From: Nymphaea colorata
Lineage: Eukaryota > Streptophyta > Magnoliopsida > Nymphaeales > Nymphaeaceae
DNA: 64,000 nt
Direction: 5' to 3'
Assembly (NCBI RefSeq): GCF_008831285.2
Contig: NC_045149.1
Location: 22,698,535 to 22,762,534 of the forward strand
The notes beneath the pieces are model-generated. The model was given only the letters and a program-made list of their open reading frames with translations, did not search any database and was not told the origin of the DNA. The position numbers and the translations under genes are program-made. Numbering within the stretch: position 1 is the first letter of the stretch; each line of letters starts with the position of its first letter. Below, in pieces: positions 12,183-25,088 of this stretch.

Positions 12183-15104
12183 ATGGACAAATCAATTCAG
12201 CTTGATGCTTCTGCCGCTAATGCTACGGAAGAAAAATTCTTAGTGATGGAAAAAGCAAATGATGAACGACAGATCACTAGTGAAGACGAGAAGGTTAAGC
12301 AGCAGGTGGAACAAATGGCTGTGAAGGTTGATGAGGTAATTTGTTGTTACCGTCAACATGTTTCACTCCTTTTCGTTTTTGATACTGCTCTTAATTTGTC
12401 TTTACTAGAGCTGGATGAAAGATTGTGAATTTATCATGTTATGGATATCTCCAATTAAATTCCGAGTTCTTTATGATGTCTTGGGTTCTGGCTTTATTTT
12501 CAGGCTCAGATTCTCAAGACTTGGACCTTATTGTGATTGTGGGACATGTTAGTTGTGTAGCGAAAGGGTATTGTCTATGCCTTCAATCTTAAGGTGGCAT
12601 GTAGTGAGTGTAGTTCAACAATGCCACTGTTTCAAGTATCTTCTGGAAATAAAAACTTGACTCAGAGAGGCAGCAGGTTTAGATGTTAATGAGCCTATTA
12701 TATTCCTGTGTCATATCTTTGCAGGTGCTTTGACACCTTTGAAGGTACAAAAATGTGGTCATAGGTGGTTTATGATTTGATTTTTTGAGCTTTTTCACAC
12801 AAGCCTGGTTGATTATGTGACTTGAGTCTAGAGCTTGATAACTATTTTATCTGAAATCTATGTGCTGTGGTGAAGGGATATCATTTACGTACATGTGCAT
12901 ACAACTACCTGCTAGATCCCAGGAAGGAAAACTGGAAAATTAGCAATCAAATGATTTAGTAGAAATAGTTATCTGAAAACTGTGGTGATCCACTATATTC
13001 ATGACTGACTAAGCTACTTAAGCAAACAGGACCTGTGCATTTTCATACAATAGGTCATAGTTGCAAATACATGATAGTACTACCAATTTCATTGTCGTCC
13101 CTAAAGTTTTTTCGTTCAATAATGGTCCCACTTTTTTCATATGAAAGTGATCATGAGCTCATTTGCTTGGTCCTTCCCAGTAAGTGCTCACGTCTATGTG
13201 GGAACAGAACTTGGAAAATACGTTTCTAGAACAACTAGCAAATATGTTGACATTCCTAGGAAAGTGGTGAACCCATCTTGACATGGTTGCCAGACATGGC
13301 AAAATCATATTTTATACTTTTTGGTCTATTTTGGTACTCTTTTTTTAGCAATTTATATTTTATGAATATAAATAATGAATATATGTGTTTTTGGCTTAAA
13401 TTCTTGTTATATATCTACATATATATACATGTATGTCTCTATGTACGTATTATGCACACATATACATAGAGGGCCGTGTCCCCACACTCAATCTTTTTGA
13501 AAATTCTCCACGCCGATGTCCGAGCTGCACACATGCCCATGTTACATAAATGAAACTTGTACAGTAGACAATGAACCATGCATGATCAATTATTGTGCAA
13601 AACAAGAGTTGAAAAAATGAAACGTATAGAATCATTTCCTTATATTTTGTGGGTTGTACTCCCTGCGGGAGGACAGCCAAGTAGTTTGGTTCTGCTAATG
13701 AATTAACATTATTAATCCAATTTTTTCAGTTTAATTAGCATAATATATTTATCTGAAATCATAAAGATAGCTTATCTTATTATATCTACTCATAGATAAA
13801 CCATTACCAAAACACATTTGAGGATCAATTGTTGAGTATGATCAATGGTTACCTTAAACACGAGATCAATATTTTCAGATTTTATTAATGGATGTTTGGA
13901 AACATTGACACTTGTGAGGTGGAAAGAACCACATCTTATTTCGAAAGAACTATGTAACCGTATACTAGTTTAGAATTTCCTGATACTAAAGCCAATCAAA
14001 AGCTTCCTGTTGCTATAATTTTATTTTCTGCTCTTGTAATCTGTTTTCATTGTTACGTGATTCTTATAGTGCTTATACAAGTAGGCATCAATTCAGAATA
14101 AGTGGTTGTACCTACCTTGACCTATTAAATTGTCATATAATAAGCACATGAATAACTATAAGCAATGTGCTATCTTGTTGTAAAAAAAACAATGAACATG
14201 TTCCTTGCTGACCCCATTGATTAACAGGAAACTATAAAATGTCAATTGAATCATCTTACATACTTGATTAACATCATTTTTAGACAAAAAGGTTAAAGCC
14301 TGGAGGGTACACTTGTTTAACATCGTAGAGGTGCTACAGTAAGTTCGTAACTGCTGGTACATGTATTACTATCTGACTAGAAATTTATTGATTGTTATAT
14401 ATATATATGTATATAAAATTTTGAGTTAAAGAGCATGCAGTAGAAACTGGATAATTGCTTAGAAATCAGTGGGATAACTGGAATGTGCTGTTTAATAACT
14501 TCACTATATTATTATTGATATGCAGCTAGAACAGAGAATAAATAAAGTGGCTCAGTTCTATTCATCTATCAGCAAAAAGAAATCAAATAACACCAAAGGC
14601 AACTCTGTAAAGGACAGAGAGAGGGATAAAGTGACTGCAAACCTGAAAAGACAAGAAGCAGCTCAACGAGAGATTGCATCTGAGAAGCGAATGCAAGAAC
14701 TCATTCGACAGTTTGGTACAATATTGCGCCAGGTACCATTTTACTCTATTGCTCAAAGATGATTAGTAGTCATAAAAAATGGTTCTGTTCCACTAGATCT
14801 GCTGATGTTCCATTATGTAGCCTAAATGACCTCCTTTAATCTCTGTTGGCTTCTTTTCTGACACATGGGTGTGGGTATGGGTGCAGAAATAGGGGTGAAG
14901 TAATTTCAGAATGTTTGTGCGCACGGTCTCTATATATATATATATATATACATACACAGAGAGAGAGAGAGAGTTATCAAGAAACACTCATGAATTACAA
15001 AATTTCTTTTATTGCATTTAGTATTATTAATCAATAAAAAATTACAATAGTTATTACAATATATCAAATAAAAAAACCACAATTACATATATATATATAT
15101 ATAT

Positions 15105-15138
<34 letters not shown>

Positions 15139-18100
15139 ATCAAGAAACACTCATGAATTACAAAATTTCTTTTATTGCATTTAGTATTATTAATCAATAA
15201 AAAATTACAATAGTTATTACAATATATCAAATAAAAAAAACCACAATTACATTGTTCACATTTCACAATTGCAAACACTTTTCATGACAATAAAGTGAAA
15301 CAACAAATAAGTGTGCTAGGAAAGAATCTTTATACCACTACTCTTTAAATGACTAGGAGGAAAAAAAATTACATTTATGGATTAGTAAGGCATACCAAAA
15401 TGGCCTTAAAGAGTAAAATTATTTTCACTTTCTGGTAAACTTGGCTAATGTTGATTGGGTCTAAATTTGGACCAGAATAGGTATATGTACTTTGACAGTT
15501 TGAGCTTTGACTGAATATGGCACTTCTTTGGCCATGTTCGTAGACACATCTGTGGCCAATTGTGTTAGCACAGCTGCAGCAGCCAATCAAAATAACATGT
15601 GATTTAACTTCTTTTGTGGGCCTGAACTTTAATGCACTCAAGTGGTGGTTCACTAGATTTACTTATGTATAAGCTTCATTTGTATTTGGAGGTGTATTAA
15701 TACTTTAAGCAAAATATATTTCTTTTTTGTCTTGTCAGATTATGCAACACAAGTGGGCCTGGCCTTTCATGGAGCCCGTGGATGTTGAGGGCCTTGGCCT
15801 ACATGATTACTATAAGGTAACTTTGCTTTTTGTGGATAATCTGCTTCGTACTTCTATTCATTTTCATTGCATTTTGACTCCTAGAGGTGGTGCTTATCAG
15901 AATGCTGCTTTAAGATAATGATTTGGCTGATAAGCATATATCAATCCGTACTAGTACTCTAGTAGTAACACACTATGTATATGAAGAGTTGAGAGTAGTC
16001 ATATATCTAAGGCTTTTAAAAACCTTGAGAGGTTTATGTATTTGTATGCTATACTACCAATTCTCGTCTTTTTGTAGCCCTTTTTGGTAAGAGCTGATGT
16101 CAGTTAAAGGATGGGTTGAGATCTGTCTCATTAGACAATAAATTTTAGGTTGTAGTTGGTATTAAAGCTAGGCAGGTTCAGCACTTAGACATGGGGTCTA
16201 GCAAGTGAGTATGCATGTTCCTTAAGAGGAGTAGATTTTCACACCCCATGTGTGTAGAAGGACTTGTGAATAACCCTAAATTGAAGATTTTGAGAAATGT
16301 TGATGAGGCTAAACCTAGTTCCCAGTTTTATTTTGTAAGCATTTTCAAGTGCATACCAAAGCGAACCTTGACACAGATTGGATTCACCATATTGGGTTTG
16401 GGTCAATTTTGGGGGAAGCAGTTTTAGTTGGCAGCAAAGCCAAGTTCAATATCGAACTTGAGGTTCAACAGCAACAAAGTGTATTCGTTAAGAGGAGTGT
16501 GTATTCATCAAGAGGAATGTGTGAGTTAAGAGGAGTAATAAGTGATTGTTGTAACATTCCATGTATCTTGTGAATACTCTTATGCCAAAACGTTATTTTT
16601 GCATCTAACTGTGGACCATACAATTGATTTGTCTTAGTATTCTCGGACAAACCAAAATCGGGATGAGGTCAGCAGTGCAGTCAGTTTTGGACTAAGTTAT
16701 TACCATTGATATTAGAGCTAGGTTCCATACTCAAAAATGGGGTTCAACGTGTGGGGATACTGTTAATTGTAATATATTAATTTTCTTTTCTTGTATTTCT
16801 TTTTTCTTTTGTTGTAATTTATTCCTTTCTTTTTATGTTTTTCCGGTTCAGCTGAATGTTTCAGCTGAATCCCTAGCTGCTGGACTATTCAACGACTAGA
16901 GTTCTATCCATTGGAGACTCCAATAACTCCTTGTTTCTGTATATATTGCCTTTTAGTCTTCCTTTTTGTAAGTCTTTTGAGAGCTGATTTCCTGAGTTGA
17001 ATGACATTATTGATGATCTTGAAGATATAGATTTATATCTATTCTTGTTCTTCTTGTGTGCAAGATTATCTGTGTGACGTGGAAGATATGGCTTTGAATC
17101 TATATCTGGATTTCTTACAGATACATGTTCTCTAGAAAAATGCTGCATTCACGGAACATGGTATTCTATGCATCACATGATGAAGTCCACACCCCATGAG
17201 AACACTATAATAGAACATGATATTCCTTGCTAAGTGCCACATTCTGAAAAGTGAATTTGGAGTTCCACCATTTTGGCAGAACACCAAGGAACAGATGCCC
17301 CTATCTTAAAACCTTTTGCATAATTCAAACTAAGGATGGAGTACCGTCTATGGCATGCAGCAGGTGGCATCTTGGAATCCCGTTCTTGGCATTCCTGGGT
17401 TGGGAATCAAACATACTCTAAAGGGAGTGCATTGTTACATCTCATGTGCGCCGGAAGGACTTGAGAAAGTCCTATGTCAAAATCTTCAAAAGATATTCAG
17501 GAGCATATTCTGTACTAGCAATTGTCCTGTATATAGATTTATTAAGGTGCAAATTGGAGCTGGATACAAAGTTGGGCTTGGATCTGTCATACTGTGGGGT
17601 AGTTTTGGCCAGTTCATTAGAGTTGGTATCGGCAGGTTTCAATCCCTAGGATGTGCGAGTTGTGGCCCCACATTTAATGTTCAATCACATTGACAACTAA
17701 GTATACCTTTCTATATGGAATCCATGGAACCAAAAAAGATACGACTGCGAACCATGTTACTGTTGTCAAATAAATTTTATATTTTTTTTGTCGCAAATCA
17801 TATTGTTCACATCATAGAGTGCACATACCCTCAATACCGGGGTTGTACATAGCTGGCTTCTTGCCTACCAATGGGTCTTGGGTCAAAACGCTGTTCTAGC
17901 TGGATTATCTAAATCCCACTACCAAGCAGGTAGCAGGCTGAAAAGCTTGCATACATCCTGGCAAAGGTTTAACAATCAGGTGCAAATCATAACACAGATT
18001 ATGTTGAGGATATGGGTGGTTTAACTTAATAAAAGAACCAGCATGCTGAGTGCTGATAATACAGTACTACCCATGAAACCATATTTGCAAAAAATTCATG

Positions 18101-21100
18101 ACTTGAAAGTAATTAAAGCATGCTAAAGATATATCTAACACAATGCAACTTAAAATCATGGGAACAACAAATCATTCTGAGGATGTTCAAACTAGGAAGA
18201 AAATAAGTCAAGGTGTGAGCGGTGTACCTTGATGTCAAAACTCAAAAAGTTTTATAGTCAACCCTCAACCCAACGACAAGGAGGAAGTAGTGAGGAACAG
18301 GGTGGTGATGCTAGAGTATGGGGACCATGAGTCCTCACATGATCTCTCAAAGCATCAGAGAGAGTCCATTAATGTAGGGATACAAGTCCCAACATGACTG
18401 CTTAGGCCTTAGAGGATGTTTGTTTTGCTGTCTGTTGTCTGTCAAATGGCACATCCCATGTATGATAAAATATAGCAAATAATGAAGGGGCAGAACACTG
18501 TGAAATGGACACTTCATGCTTGATGCAAACATTGCACCTTTTGGGCCTGCATTTGTTCTTCCTGTATCTGTGATGCTAAAGCTGGGTGGCCTGTTCCTCG
18601 GAAGTCAAACATGCTCTTAAGAGAATCAGAAGCTCATATGCTTGGTATGATACATTTTGAGGTAGAGCCACTCCAGCCTATCTGGGTGCCTTCCTAAATA
18701 GTTCGAGCTTCCGAGGTGGATATCCTCTCAAAATATGTAGAATCAATGCCTCTTTCCTCTTCTGTTTCTGGGACGTGGTTATCATATATCATGACAAGGT
18801 GGGCAAAATCCTATTTATATTCTTTGCATCATAGAGACTGTCCTGACTAATTTACAGGCATTTTCTCAAATGTAATTCTGTCCAAATGGCCAAAGAACAC
18901 CAAATAACATGGATGGATACGTGATTGGGCCCAGTATCTGTGCAGACTTTTCTTATTGGCTTTTGTGGTAACCACCACTATTTTTTCCAGCCACTTGCTT
19001 TTTTACAGGACATTAAAGAGAACATTGATCTAGTGGATCTGCAAATAATTGTTTGTCCAATTGATATTGAAGTTGATCAAGTTTTTGGTTAAGTAATATA
19101 TGCTTTAGACTCAGTCTTTTGTAACTAGGTACATTTTTTGAAGTTTTTTTTCAGTAAGCACATTTTTATTTACCCAAATGGTGCTCCCTAGATGTACTCT
19201 TATCAAGGTTACTTACACTTGAAAACTGAATCACGAAAGTTGGAGCTCTCCTCCACTGACTTTCTTTACTTGATCTTTAAATGAAGTAGAGGCTGTCCGG
19301 TCAATGAAATGAGCCCTAAGGGAAAGTATGCGTTGTGGAAGACGGAAGGTCATCTTTAATTATCGCTGATATGGGAAACTAAGAGATAAGAAAAACTTTT
19401 GTACATGAAGGAACATTATTACACCTGCATATATTGTGCTTTTTTGTGTAAGCATTCCAATCTGTAACAAAACTCTCTGAGAATGCTGCTCTATTTCTTG
19501 TTTATATTCTTCTGTTTTACTCAAAAGAATTACTGATAGTTAATTTGGTATTTCATTAGGTAATTGAAAAACCAATGGATTTCAGTACAATTAAAAATCT
19601 CATGGAAGCAAAGGACAGTTCTGGCTATAAGAATGTCCGTGATATATATGCTGATGTGAGATTGGTTTTCAACAACGCGATGAAGTATAATGTAGAGACA
19701 GATGATGTGCATGTAATGGCAAAGACCTTACTAGGAAAATTTGAGGAGAAGTGGCTGCAGTTATTGCCCAAGGTTATTGAAGAGGTAAATTTGTACTTGG
19801 TATCACTCTAAATTTTCCCAATTGCCTTGAATTTGAAGTACGTCCCTGAAACTTTATGCAAACACTTTTCTTCCCTGTTGGCTTGCATGCACGGTATTTA
19901 CCTGAGGTTGTCATCCCTGCATTTTGTTTAAATCCAAACATGTGAGTATCTTGGTGACTGCATCTACCGTTGCTGGTCTTGTTCTGTTATTCACAAATTT
20001 CCAGGAAAGAAGAAGAAAGAAAGAGGAAGAAGAGGCCAAGATGAACTTGCAGGCTGCTGAGGAAGCAACTGTTGCAAAGTTGGCGGCAGATCTAAACAAT
20101 GAGGTGCGTATATTTTTGACAAACTTACTGGAATACTTCTGTAAATATTGAAGCATGAAGTTGTGGATATGCCAACGAACATGTATCCTGTGTCACACCT
20201 TTGATATCTTGCACAAAATTGCAAGTCAAAAGCCCAAAAGGTAAAATGGTAAATGGTCTGATATATTCCAAAAGTTGCTGTATTTTAATTGTTTGAGTTT
20301 GAACTTTTGATAAAATGCCATGGGCATAGCAAAATAGTAAAAGGCAGTGTATTTACCCGGGATTCCTGACATTGATGAAAATTTGCAAATGCAATAGATT
20401 TGGCATTGGATCTGATGGGCATGTATTTTTTCATGGTTTTCTGCCAAAAAAAAAAAAAAAAAAAACCTGTTCAAATGGAGTGCAAGAATGCATTAAGTGC
20501 CCAAATTACCATAGTTTGATTGAAGGAAGCAATTTCTTGCAGCTTCATGGTGGGATGTGATGGTCCAAGTTGTTCTAGGCGATATTTTACTAGAGTTGGC
20601 AAACATTAAGGTTAATTTGTAACTTAGTGTGTACCATATATCCTCCCAAAATATCTTTGCAAATCAATGAAAATGAAGAACTGTGTTAGATATCTATCTG
20701 ATGGAATCCTTTATAATTTCCGTACTTTTTTCTATTTTTTGAAGTTATGGATATCTTGACCTTCTCCCCAATTTATCATATGATTTTTTAAATGTCAAAA
20801 AGGAAATTTTGAAAATGAGAAATAAACTTTTATTCGTCCAACATACAGCCTGGTTGATTGGAAAAACTTGTGGTTTGATTTTGTGGATTGTCTGACTAAA
20901 CAATCTTGGTATGAGTGGTGAGATAAGTTTCATGTCTGAAAATATCAATTTTGATTTTCCATGGACCACCCAAAGGGTTTGTCATTTGCTAACCTATCAA
21001 TTGTGCATTGTCAGCTGGATGAGCTCAATTTGCATCTGGATGATCTTAGGGAAAGGGTGGTGCTTAACTGCAGGTTTGCTTCTCCAACATTTTCTCCAGC

Positions 21101-21807
21101 TATAATGAAATATGCCTGTATTATCGATGTAAACCCCATGTGGGTTTGATGTTGCTTGATGCAAAAGATTAATCATATGCTCATACTATTAAAATTTTCA
21201 TGGACATTCATCTCATTATGAACTTTGACTAGTCTACAGAGTGATGTCGACAGAAGAGAAGAGACAACTCGGTGCAAACTTCATCCGGTTATCTCCTGAA
21301 GATCTTACGAAGGCGCTAGAAATTATTGCTCAGAAAAATCCAAGCTTCCTGTCTACAGCTGAAGAAGTGGACCTGGATATAGATGCTCAGGTTAGGCTGC
21401 CATTTATTTACTTTTTGAATTACCCCACTTCTAACGAATTTTAAACTTTCCTAGTTTCATATTTCTGATCATCATCTTGAAGGATGATAGACATCCTTTC
21501 CATGATAAAAGCGGGATAAGCAGGATATTGAATTGTGGAGCACAATACAATATCTGTGCTTGTGAGCCACTTTTCCGAACTGGGATAGTACCCAAATCGT
21601 CAACCCAGGCTTCGTAACTTGTGTTTGTTTTGCTGCTTGTAGAGTCCATCCACATTGTGGCGGCTGAAATTTTTTGTGAAAGAAGCATTGGATGTTCAAG
21701 CAAGAGGCTCTGTGAACAAGGACAATGCGAACCCCAAGCGCAAAAGAGAGGTGAATGATGCCGTCAACAAGAATGCAAAAAAACGAAGCAAGAAGATAAC
21801 ATCATAA
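12183..21807 (+). CDS. GTE1/GTE6-like bromodomain-NET (BET-type) transcription factor
   Basis: This is a nuclear BET-family protein that reads acetylated histone lysines. The closest plant family is GTE1(IMB1)/GTE6, involved in seed germination and leaf-shape gene control. Coding exons: 12183-12335, 14526-14732, 15739-15816, 19560-19784, 20005-20103, 21015-21073, 21240-21390, 21643-21807; 378 aa (family about 370-390). Residues ~50-120 are a coiled-coil-like KR/E-rich part (LEQRINKVAQFYSSISKK). The bromodomain (~121-215) has WPFMEPVDVEGLGLHDYY, VIEKPMDFSTI and NNAMKYN, whose last Asn is the acetyl-lysine contact. After a KEEEE-rich linker comes the NET domain (STEEKRQLGANFIRLSPEDL, then TLWRLKFFVKEAL). 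The tail is Lys/Arg-rich, a likely nuclear signal. The 3.7-kb intron inside the bromodomain holds a solo LTR. The start is the first Met after the acceptor at 12153. Confidence 0.95.
14931..15252. repeat. 163-bp tandem duplication in a GTE intron
   Basis: Two nearly identical copies (period 163 bp) each start with a (TA)n tract, continue through (GA)n, and then GTTATCAAGAAACACTCATG (14973 and 15136) to CCACAATTACAT. The main differences are in microsatellite length and one A in a homopolymer, so the duplication is recent or kept homogeneous. Confidence 0.9.
16756..17124 (+). mobile_element. Solo LTR with 5-bp target duplication
   Basis: A 359-bp block (16761-17119) begins TGTTAATTG and ends TTCTTACA. 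It is flanked on both sides by GATAC (16756-16760 and 17120-17124). TG...CA ends plus a perfect 5-bp duplication are the structure of an LTR left after LTR-LTR recombination. A TATA-like TGTATATATTG lies near 16938. No primer-binding site or coding sequence adjoins it. It sits in the long GTE intron between the two bromodomain exons. Strand was assigned from the TATA-like motif and is tentative. Confidence 0.7.
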
Positions 21808-22386
21808 CAGCTTTCTAATGTCTGAAATCAGATTGCAGTTGGTACAATTTAGATGACAGAGAGTACAGGAAAGAGCAGAAACCACTAAGCCAAAGTAGAA
21901 GCTGCAAGATAATATTATTCGGTACAAGCTGCGGACGTGATAAATACGAGGATAATGAGTTGCCGGCAAAAGCAGCCAATTTCGGTGAGAACCCCACCCA
22001 CGAAGCGCTCCTCTCTCCCCTTTCCCTCCCGCTGGCCCTTCCTGTTTCCCTCTCCCACTGCTCTCCCTTCACCTCCCTTCCCCCTTTTCCGCGGGGTCCG
22101 GTCTCCTCCAGTCTCCTTGTATTTCTTTTTACAGCTTCGTTATAGCTGTTGGGAGTTGTTACCTTTTGACAGTGAACAAAAAAAAGTTGGCAAAGGAAAA
22201 TTCATGTTTCTGCTTTCTCTTCTCCCATCTCGTCGTCCATTTGAATTTCTAGCTATTTTTTATTTTCATTTAACCTTGACTATGGAGCAATATTCTGAAA
22301 GAATCACGAGGCATGGGCAGTAGAAAAAAAAAACTGCAGGTGTTGGGGATTGGGGATTTGCATACATGTGAAAGGGGCAGTGTGAG
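21808..22386. other. GTE 3' flank, no gene seen
   Basis: This presumably holds the GTE 3' UTR. The part at 22010-22110 is CT-rich. No protein similarity was recognised in any frame. Confidence 0.4.
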
Positions 22387-23766
22387 CAATGTTGTAAAAG
22401 GCGAGAAAGCGAGGTGAGGTGTTGAGCCTCTTATGAGGCGAGGCGAGGCGAGGCGAGGCGAGACGTTAATTGAAGCGTAAGCTTCACGGACAAATTTATG
22501 AATTATATAATATTTATAAGAATAACAACAAAACTGAAAAAATGACTACAATTTAAGTATCTCAATAAATAATAATACATAATATATGGAAAAACAATGC
22601 CATAACATACATAGTACAAAGACTACTTGCGTAATTGGCTCATAGCACCTGTTCTAAATAGATAAATGTCATAAAATTATTATTGAAAATAAATAACCAA
22701 AATTAAGTAAAACAAAATTCAGATGATAATATCAACTAAGAGAATAAGTAAATAACATGTATTGCTGAACATTAATATAAGCAGATTGAAATACATATAT
22801 GTAGAAAAATTAAAAAAAGTAACAAGTACACAAATCCATATATATATATATATATATTCTTGATTTTTTTTCTAACTTAAAAAAAAACCTTCAATCCCGT
22901 AATTGGAACAAACAGTGTGTTTAATGACGGTGTTCGATGCAATGATTTAAACTTTGAACAAAGATCTAGTCTGCGGTGGATTTCGCCGACGGACACACAC
23001 TGTATATATAACGAGAATGCACTGCCACCACCGAAGGGGACGCGCCATCACCTTCGTCGTTGGCCACCCAGAATGCTTGGGAGAGGAGGCGACTGCGGTT
23101 ACGAGGCTCCTTGTGAACCCAAAAACACAAAAAAAAATCAATTGAGAACCTATGGAAAAGATCAACTTCTGCCGGCTATTAAAGAGGCATTGTTATGTTT
23201 CTTCGGCAGAAATCGGCTGGATTCCAGCCCGTTTTCTACTTCATCTCACTGCCATTTTCAAAATCACTGCCATTTTCAAAAGTTTGCACCGGACGAGAGA
23301 TTAGATCAAATCAGCAGAAATCGTTCGTGTTTCTCTCTATACTCTAACTTGACTAATCATGAACATGTTACAACCAGCTAGAGGCAGCAAAAACCCAATA
23401 TTTATTAAAAATCCACCACGATCCCAAGGGGAATCGGGCCCGCAATGCCTGTTTTCAGGCGTAAACTGCAGAAAATGGGTTTGAAGACTCTGAACAGTGC
23501 TTGTTCAGAACAGTTTTCCGACGTCTTCGGGCTGCCGATGTGTGCAGATTTCTATGGCGCTAATCAAGCTGATACGGCCACCAAATCGATTAGACACCAA
23601 GCTGAAGTGAACGACCTAGTTAAAAATAAACTGTCCTTGAGGCATACGCCTCAAGCACTGAACGTGCCACAGCTTGAGGCGTACGCCTCTACCATATGAG
23701 GCGCCGTGCGCCTCAAACACCTGCCTCAAGGCGAACGCCTTGAGTCGCCTTTATTTTGTAACATTG
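22387..23766. mobile_element. Non-autonomous hAT-like element with GAGGCG subterminal repeats
   Basis: The ends are inverted: CAATGTTGTAAAAGGCGA at the left and, read from the right, CAATGTTACAAAATAAAGGC. CAATG fits the hAT tip consensus YARNG. The flanks give an imperfect 8-bp duplication (GCAGTG-TG-AG at left, GCAGTGAG at right). Near the left end GAGGCG is tandemly repeated (22435-22465). Near the right end are palindromes such as GAGGCGTACGCCTC and inverted AAGGCG/CGCCTT copies (23640-23750). The interior (1380 bp total) has no transposase, but 22960-23330 is richer in GC and could be captured host sequence. It also has a short 18-bp duplication near 23250. Confidence 0.65.
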
Positions 23767-25088
23767 GCAGTGAGTGTTGAAGAGAAGCGGGAAGGAAAGG
23801 CCAGCTGAAAGGGAGAGAGAGGGGAAAGGGGAGAGAGAGAGGCCCAATGACACTAGTAAGTTATATGCATTTTTTAAGCATGATTTAACAAGCGCTCTAT
23901 AATCAATATAGTTGGCTAAGGGTTGGACATATGAAGGTATAGTCAAGAACTTACTACTAATGGCGCGTTTCGGTTGGTATAATCAGGCGGGAGTTACCTA
24001 GCTAATCTTTCAGAACAGCCAAAAGAAAAAAAATGGTACACGTCGCTTTCGAATTTGTGTTACCGCAGACAGAACAAACAAACCTACTTACTTTCAAGCC
24101 AAGCCCGAATTTGCTGGTGAAACAAATTAAATCCGCGATGACCCATGAGGCCGCCAGGTTTAGGTCTGAAATGACAAGCCTGAACTTAACCCTTGTTGTA
24201 AGCCATGGGAATAAAGATGAGCGCGGAAAGGGGTTGTGCATATGTGTAGCAAGTATATAAATTCAACTTTGGACATCTTTCCTGCAGATGTAAATCTAAT
24301 AGAAACCAACTTCCGCTTTGAACGTCCTTCCTGTAGGTGTAAACTCAACAAAAACCTGTCTAGACGGCCCTGCATCTAGCATCACCGGAAAGCCATTTTT
24401 ATGTAAACATAATGGGAAAAATACATTTTATAGTACATTTCTCTATGTATGAATTTCCAACATGACCACAGAAAACCATGCAACAGCCAAAGAGCTTTGA
24501 GTTCCTCATCAACCATCTTTCCTGCACATGCAAAATCCAGTAGAAAACTTTAGCCTTTAGGGTACATTGTATACACGTCTAGTAGAAGACAGTACAAACC
24601 ATTTTATGAAAAAAGGCAGAGGGCACAAGCCCGCATGTAAGACACAGTTGGCAGTTCAGACAGACAAAAAAAGGACCTTTATGGTCATCATTGACAATAA
24701 TATTACATAAATCTTCTATTCTGAACAAAGACCTGATGTTTAAGATCAGGTTAAGTCACATAACTCAGGGCTTAATTCCCCATTCTTTTCCACATGCATT
24801 TGACGAGATGACATATGTTCCTTGTTAAGTGCATCTTACTGAATTCATTCTCATAGTAGCGTGGGAGTAAATGTTTAAGCCAATGAGGAAGTTTGGACTT
24901 GCTGGCAGCAGGTAGTCAGTCAGGTGAAGCAAACCTGGAATTACAGTGCGTTAAGGGCCTAAACTCCATTGTTACAAGGTGAGTCCACATACTGGAGCCA
25001 AGAGTAAAGGCAGCCAGCAACGTGTAAGTTTTAGCTATCTGATTCTTCAAGAAGACTAAAACATATAATACAAGGAGATGGAGTAAAC
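23767..25088. other. Intergenic region between the hAT-like element and MED31
   Basis: No gene is recognised. Three imperfect copies of a sequence like ATCTTTCCTGCAGATGTAAA occur near 24274, 24327 and 24521. The right part should contain the MED31 3' UTR. Confidence 0.4.
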
